A DNA stretch of 64,000 bases from a bacterium. Its GTDB lineage: Bacteria; Bacteroidota; Ignavibacteria; Kapaibacteriales; UBA7675. Below, one piece after another: positions 59,815-64,000 of the stretch; within the stretch, counting starts at the first letter, position 1; every line of letters starts with the position of its first letter. The translations under genes were made by a program, and so were the position numbers. Below the pieces are notes generated by a model. It did no database searches. It saw only the letters and a program-made list of their open reading frames with translations, and was not told the origin of the DNA. Location: positions 166,821 through 230,820 of the forward strand of contig JAUIKM010000004.1 of assembly GCA_030430495.1 (NCBI GenBank). Reading direction: 5' to 3'.

Positions 59815-60813
59815 ATGATTCCTGTTTTTCTCATTACCGGCGCTCTTGGAAGCGGTAAAACGACTTTTCTGCGCAATATCCTTTCGCGTCCTCTGCTGGA
59901 CGGCGAAAGTGCGGTTATTGTCAATGACTTCGGCGATCTGATGTTCGACGGCCTTCTGCTCGGCGATCAGGGTACGGACATTGTTGAGCTACCGGGCGGC
60001 TGCATCTGTTGTTCGGCGGCGGATGAATTCCGCGGGGTGGTGCGCCGCGTGCTGGAACGCCGACCGGCGCGACTGTTTGTCGAGGCTTCCGGCATCGCCG
60101 AAACGGCTCCGTTCCGCGACGACCTCCACCTGATCGGCCTGACCGCACAAGCCACGATCTGTCTTGTCGATTGCGCTAATTTTGATGCAATTCGGACCGC
60201 TCTTCCCAGTGTTGACGAACAGATTTCCGCCGCCGACGTGTTCCTGCTGTCAAAAACGGACCTCGCCGACGCGGGCGCAATTGCAGCCCTGGAATCGCAC
60301 GTGCGCAGCCGTCGCCCGGGCGCATTCATTGCGCGACTCAAACAGGGCTATTTACCGGCCGCGGCGCTGCAGATACTCTTTGCTACACATGGCGACTTTG
60401 TACCCGTCGAAACAGCTAATCCGCGTTTGTTTGACCACGGCGTTTTCTCCTGTATTGTCAGCGTTCCGGAAGCGGTCGACGCGCAGGCTGTGGCGTACTT
60501 TCTTGACAACCTGCCGCCGGAAGTCGTCCGGTGCAAAGGCGTGCTCAGGGTGCGCGGCGAACACCCCGCTTTTGTGGCGGATGACAATGCCGCAAGCTGC
60601 GCGTTCTACGTCAACGCCGTCTGCGGACGATGGGAGGCCGCCGTACTGGACGCTGCGGAACGTCCGGCCGCGCACTCCGGCGAGCTGCTGCTGATTTACA
60701 CTCGCGACATCTACCCCGAACTGGAGTCGCACGCCAAGCTCCTTCCGCGAGCAACTCCGCGGCGCGGTCAACTGCAGCGCGAACACAGGGCCGCAAGCGA
60801 CGACGACATCTGA
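59815..60813 (+). CDS. CobW-family G3E GTPase (putative metallochaperone)
   Basis: A 332-residue cytoplasmic GTPase of the CobW/ZNG1/YeiR group. The start at 59815 (MIPVFLITGALGSG) puts the P-loop at the usual distance; the frame open back to 59707 adds unrelated residues. P-loop GALGSGKT at 9-16, the metal-binding GGCICC at 61-66 (CxCC), VEASGIAE near 90-96, SKTDL at 146-150 (guanine-specificity region), and a C-terminal CobW_C-like domain with FSCIVSVPEAVDAQAVAYFLDNLPPEVVRCKGVLRV. Such proteins insert or buffer zinc or other metals. There is no cobalamin or zinc-uptake gene next to it. Confidence 0.92.
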   Translation: MIPVFLITGALGSGKTTFLRNILSRPLLDGESAVIVNDFGDLMFDGLLLGDQGTDIVELPGGCICCSAADEFRGVVRRVLERRPARLFVEASGIAETAPFRDDLHLIGLTAQATICLVDCANFDAIRTALPSVDEQISAADVFLLSKTDLADAGAIAALESHVRSRRPGAFIARLKQGYLPAAALQILFATHGDFVPVETANPRLFDHGVFSCIVSVPEAVDAQAVAYFLDNLPPEVVRCKGVLRVRGEHPAFVADDNAASCAFYVNAVCGRWEAAVLDAAERPAAHSGELLLIYTRDIYPELESHAKLLPRATPRRGQLQREHRAASDDDI

Positions 60814-60869
60814 GACGACGACATCTGATAAGAACCCCATTTTTGCCCTGCCGGGGAATCCTCCGGTTG

Positions 60870-60877
60870 TATATTTG
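60870..60877 (+). promoter_or_regulatory. possible -7 element TATATTTG
   Basis: TATATTTGTG lies 88 bases before the start at 60958 and fits TAnnTTTG. The same TATATTTGTG occurs at 62821. The expected TTTG 19 bases further upstream was not found. Confidence 0.3.
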
Positions 60878-60957
60878 TGGTTGCGGCTCTGCGCCCCGGT
60901 CGCGAATCTCTTGTCAAACGGCTACTACCGGTCAATCAGGATCGGTTTTAATGAGCA

Positions 60958-62718
60958 ATGTTTATGAAAGTCTACCTGCGACGCAGCGCCGCTGCAATCC
61001 AACTTGTACTTACCTGCACACTCACAGCGCTGGTGGCGGGAGTTTCCACCGGCGAGCTTCGGATGCAGGATTCACAAATTGCAACGGACTGCGCCTGTGG
61101 CGCCGATCACGGAGCGGAAGCCGCTGCAACAGGCCTCCCTTCCCCCTTCCGCAAGTGCGGATTTACCAGCTTTACCGTTAAACGCATGCAGGATATTCTG
61201 GCCGGCGGACAGCAGGTTCAGATGCGTCGAACCACGCAGTTCTCGACGCCCTCGCCTTCCGGTCGTTTTCTGATTCACTACGATGTAGGCGGCGTTGACG
61301 GTGTGGCGGACATCGACGACAACAGCAACAACGTGCCGGACTACGTCGACTCGGTCGCGTTTTACTTTGACCACGCCTGGCGCGTGGAGGTGGATGAGAT
61401 CGGTTTTGGCGCACCGCCGGCCGACGGCAATAACGGCGGCAGCGCGGCATACGACATTTACATTGAAGACCTGGGACCGCGCGGCATTTACGGGCTGACG
61501 GTACCGGATAGCTCCGCCGGGACGGGCGGGCGCTATGGTCGATTTACGACCTTCATCATTGTCGACAACAATTTCAGCCCGCTCGACAAAACGGGCGACG
61601 GCGTGCTGCAGCGTCAATCCTATTTTGAGAAGGGCATCCGCGCACTGCGGGTAACGGCGGCGCACGAGTTTCACCACGCCATTCAGCTGGGCGCGTACGG
61701 CAGCGTACAAAACGAGTGTTCCATTCACGAGTTCAGCAGCACCTGGGCCGAATTCCGCCTGCACCCCGACGTGTATGATCTGGAGCAATTCATCCCCAGC
61801 CTCTTCCGCAATCTGGACAAATTCAACTTCGGCAACAACGACTGCGACGTGGGCTACCACTACGGCGTTTTTGCGCAGATGCTGCAGGCGCGCCAGGGCG
61901 ACGCGGCGATGCTCAACACCTGGGAGGCGGTGACCAATTCCAACAACGGCTACGATGCGCTTGACGAAGGACTGCGCATGCTCAACTCCAGCCTGGCCGA
62001 CGAATACTGCGCATTCTCCGACTGGTTGTATCACACGGACTATCGCGATCGCGGCGAAGAACTCGTGCGCGGTTCGACCTACCCCCTGGTGAGTTTTCAC
62101 ACCGTCGAGCGCTTCAGCGAGCCTTCGATTAACCTGAGTGGCGGCCTGAAACCTTTTGAGCAGCGATTTGTTCGCCTGCTGTTTCCGCAGAGCGAAGCCG
62201 AAACGCCGGACACGGTCGACCTGGCCCTGGTCAATCTGGATCTGCTCAACGCCGGCGAAACCGACAATGCCACCGTCACCTACTCCGTGGTCTGTACATC
62301 CACGCCGCGCGAGGGCGCCGAACCAATCGGCAACACTGGGTACTACCTCTCCGTCAACTCCGACCACGAAAACCTTTTCTGTTATTCGAAGTATCTCAAC
62401 ACCGGCGTGTTAACAAATGCGCCGCCGGCAGTCTTTCCGAATCCCTTTGTTGTCGAGCGCGACGAACAACTGTTTTTCCCGCTGCAACCAAATATCGACG
62501 TCGAAGTGCAGAGCGCTGTCCTGACGGTCTACGACGCCGCCATGACAATTGTCTACTCCGAAGAAACGCCCCTGTCCGTGGAGAACAACCTGCGCGTTGT
62601 CGCCTGGGACGGCCGGACGGCAATGGGCGATCAACTGTCCAGCGGCGTCTATATCTACTCGCTGGAATACAAGGACAGTCAGAGCGCCGGCAAATTCCTG
62701 GTTAAACGCACTGAATAA
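60958..62718 (+). CDS. T9SS-secreted HExxH metalloprotease of the MXAN_6640-like group
   Basis: A 586-residue secreted protease. Signal peptide about 1-28 (IQLVLTCTLTALVAG). The region 60-110 contains FLIHYDVGGVDGVADIDDNSNNVPDYVDSVAFYFDHAW, an Asp/Asn-rich calcium-type loop often found just before the catalytic part in this group. HEFHH at 236-240 (Glu237) gives the zinc motif, and a downstream acidic stretch IHEFSSTWAEFRL may supply a third ligand. A T9SS sorting domain closes it (VFPNPFVVERDEQLFF, LTVYDAAM, SGVYIYSLEYK, ending FLVKRTE). ATG 60964 (third codon) is an equally possible start. Confidence 0.87.
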   Translation: MFMKVYLRRSAAAIQLVLTCTLTALVAGVSTGELRMQDSQIATDCACGADHGAEAAATGLPSPFRKCGFTSFTVKRMQDILAGGQQVQMRRTTQFSTPSPSGRFLIHYDVGGVDGVADIDDNSNNVPDYVDSVAFYFDHAWRVEVDEIGFGAPPADGNNGGSAAYDIYIEDLGPRGIYGLTVPDSSAGTGGRYGRFTTFIIVDNNFSPLDKTGDGVLQRQSYFEKGIRALRVTAAHEFHHAIQLGAYGSVQNECSIHEFSSTWAEFRLHPDVYDLEQFIPSLFRNLDKFNFGNNDCDVGYHYGVFAQMLQARQGDAAMLNTWEAVTNSNNGYDALDEGLRMLNSSLADEYCAFSDWLYHTDYRDRGEELVRGSTYPLVSFHTVERFSEPSINLSGGLKPFEQRFVRLLFPQSEAETPDTVDLALVNLDLLNAGETDNATVTYSVVCTSTPREGAEPIGNTGYYLSVNSDHENLFCYSKYLNTGVLTNAPPAVFPNPFVVERDEQLFFPLQPNIDVEVQSAVLTVYDAAMTIVYSEETPLSVENNLRVVAWDGRTAMGDQLSSGVYIYSLEYKDSQSAGKFLVKRTE

Positions 62719-62746
62719 ATCCGAATACCCGAGACTTCGATCCCGC

Positions 62747-62768
62747 TGACAAACAAGAAAAAGCCGCC
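62747..62768 (+). repeat. dispersed motif copy (GACAAACAAGA...AAGC family)
   Basis: Reads TGACAAACAAGAAAAAGCCG. Together with the preceding TCCCGC it matches the partial copy at 41190-41207. It lies between the metalloprotease gene and the ABC ATPase gene. Confidence 0.5.
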
Positions 62769-62820
62769 ATCCAAAGGATGAGCGGGAAAGCCGTACCGGT
62801 TCAGTTTGGGCGGTGTGACG

Positions 62821-62828
62821 TATATTTG
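62821..62828 (+). promoter_or_regulatory. possible -7 element TATATTTG
   Basis: GACGTATATTTGTG sits 41-48 bases before the start at 62869. It matches the string found before the genes at 60958 and (minus strand) 39811. Confidence 0.3.
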
Positions 62829-62868
62829 TGCAAAGACAATCTGCTTTCATGCAGCGGCCGAAAATGTT

Positions 62869-63525
62869 ATGCCCGATAATAGCGGTACAAGACCTGCGAT
62901 TGAGTTAAACGCACAGAACCTGGCGCGCCAATTCCGGCGGCGGCGAATTTTCAGCGGAATTAACCTTGCGCTGCGCGGCGGGGAGACGCTGGCGATCGTC
63001 GGCGCTAATGGTTCGGGTAAGTCGACGCTGCTTAAAATTCTTGCGCTGGTGCTCTCGCCCACACAGGGAACTGTGGAATATCGGCTGGGCGGCGCGCCAC
63101 TACCTGTGGACAAGGTCCACGCGCACGTCGGATTTGCCGCGCCCTACCTGCGCCTCTACGAAGAGTTTTCGGCCGGCGAGCATCTGGAGTTAACAGCCTC
63201 GCTGCGCGGCGATCATTGCAGCAAGTCCGAAGCCGACGCGCTCCTGCAACACTGCGGCCTGGACCCTCTGCGGCGCGAAGCGGTATCCGCCTTTTCTTCC
63301 GGCATGCAACAGCGACTTAAACTGGCGACGGCAATTCAACACAAGCCGGCCATTCTGTTTCTGGATGAACCGAGCGCCACGCTGGACGAGGCGGGCGTGG
63401 ACCTCGTACAGAAAATCGTGCGGGAACAAACGTCGCGCGGTGGCAGCGTTGTGATAGCCACCAACGATGCGCGCGACAGAGCGATGTGCCAACGGGTGTT
63501 GCAGTTGGAAGAGTTTGTTAAGTGA
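62869..63525 (+). CDS. ABC transporter ATP-binding protein (CcmA/ABC-2-like), alone
   Basis: A 218-residue ATPase. Start set at 62869 (MPDNSGTRPAIEL); a frame open to 62806 would overlap the likely promoter. Walker A GANGSGKST at 45-53, signature FSSGMQQRLKLATAI, Walker B ILFLDEPSATLDE, and a switch region without His (VVIATNDARDR), as seen in CcmA-like subunits. The size fits CcmA. No permease or other Ccm gene is next to it, so the partner is not known. Confidence 0.88.
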   Translation: MPDNSGTRPAIELNAQNLARQFRRRRIFSGINLALRGGETLAIVGANGSGKSTLLKILALVLSPTQGTVEYRLGGAPLPVDKVHAHVGFAAPYLRLYEEFSAGEHLELTASLRGDHCSKSEADALLQHCGLDPLRREAVSAFSSGMQQRLKLATAIQHKPAILFLDEPSATLDEAGVDLVQKIVREQTSRGGSVVIATNDARDRAMCQRVLQLEEFVK

Positions 63526-63546
63526 AGTCGAAACCGGCAATCTGAC

Positions 63547-64000
63547 TTAACGCCCGACAACGACCAGTTTATTAAACACCTTTGCCCCTGCACTCAAGCG
63601 CAGCACATACACTCCCGCCACAACCAAATCCATCTTGTTAGTCGTGCGGTGAGAACCGGCGGAGTACTGCCGTGAGAAGACTTGTTTAACCAGCGTGCCG
63701 CGCATGTCAAACAATTCAGCAGTTACAAGTCCCTGAGTCTCAAGTGTGAAGTCCAGTGTTAAGTCTCCCGTCGTCGGGTTTGGAGACAGTGAGAAGTTAA
63801 ACTCAGGATTGTTTGGTTCGGAATTGTTAATCCCGGTGGCGGTGTAAATGGGTTCGCGGCTACGGTAGATGCGGCCCTCGTTAGTGCCGACGTAAAAGTA
63901 GTCGGAAGAATCCAGACAGGTAGCCTGAATGAATTCAAACGACGGAAAACACCCGTCCAATTTCACCCACGACCCCGCAAAATTTGTTGTGTACCATACT
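63547..64000 (-). CDS. T9SS-sorted BNR-type protein, 5' part beyond window
   Basis: The frame is open from the stop at 63547 to the right edge (about 151 codons). At the edge it reads VWYTTNFAGSWVKLDG, a YCF48/BNR-type blade, and then YFYVGTNEGRIYRS, another blade, so the protein continues upstream. The last 80 residues are a T9SS sorting domain (LSPNPTTGDLTLDF, AELFDMRGTLVKQV, AGVYVLRLSAG, ending KLVVVGR). A start inside the window would remove the repeats, so it is treated as partial. It is convergent with the ATPase gene, with a 21-base gap. Confidence 0.88.
   Translation of the reverse strand, partial: VWYTTNFAGSWVKLDGCFPSFEFIQATCLDSSDYFYVGTNEGRIYRSREPIYTATGINNSEPNNPEFNFSLSPNPTTGDLTLDFTLETQGLVTAELFDMRGTLVKQVFSRQYSAGSHRTTNKMDLVVAGVYVLRLSAGAKVFNKLVVVGR

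Overview
The window is about 56% G+C and almost fully coding, mostly on the minus strand. It looks like a chromosomal segment from the Bacteroidota/Chlorobiota/Ignavibacteriota (FCB) assemblage. The main evidence is that eight proteins end in the roughly 80-residue C-terminal sorting domain of the type IX secretion system (T9SS; PNPA... followed by a final beta strand ending in VxR or IxR). Supporting signs are SprB-like and YCF48/BNR repeat proteins, two-component propeller sensor kinases, and a YpdA-type bacillithiol reductase homologue. I cannot place it to genus. No rRNA, tRNA, IS element, prophage or CRISPR array was seen.

Layout. (a) 1-11 kb: two tandem, closely related YD-repeat (Rhs) genes with about 0.5 kb of shared upstream DNA and a small T9SS-sorted protein gene between them. 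The complete copy ends in what I read as an aspzincin (M35-type) metallopeptidase domain. (b) 11-16.6 kb: a lipoprotein, a DHFR/RibD-like reductase, two T9SS cargo proteins and an exported protein. (c) 17-27.2 kb: a long minus-strand run of signalling and enzyme genes: sigma-54 response regulator, NtrY-like kinase, PDZ-PDZ-multiTM-GAF-PP2C phosphatase, alpha/beta hydrolase, 5'-nucleotidase, DUF4105 membrane protein and a seven-haem lipoprotein. (d) 27.6-33.8 kb: mostly plus-strand genes: NYN ribonuclease-like protein, adaptor plus ABC ATPase without a permease, and a secreted protein of repeated modules. A WG-repeat protein lies on the minus strand. (e) 33.8-35.7 kb: a noncoding 1.9-kb region holding four copies of a structured repeat whose hairpin shows covariation, interleaved with two copies of a second palindromic element. 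This is the most unusual part of the window. (f) 35.7-40.7 kb: a small exported protein, a T9SS protein, a TPR-LuxR regulator and a methyltransferase. A block of clearly lower G+C starts and ends inside two of these genes. (g) 41-51 kb: a fused osmoprotectant transporter with its ATPase, a type II NADH dehydrogenase, a response regulator-kinase, a 1125-residue propeller kinase and YpdA. (h) 51-64 kb: a T9SS metalloprotease, a T9SS sialidase-like protein, adenylate kinase, QueA, a CobW GTPase, a second T9SS metalloprotease, a CcmA-like ATPase and the 3' end of another T9SS protein.

Together the genes describe a cell that exports many surface or secreted proteins (proteases, propeller and BNR proteins, Rhs) and senses its surroundings with several kinase/phosphatase circuits. 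None of the T9SS machinery itself is in the window. Start codons were moved downstream of the longest open frame where a signal peptide or ribosome-binding site argued for it; each case is stated in its entry. All similarity statements come from reading motifs; no database search was run.
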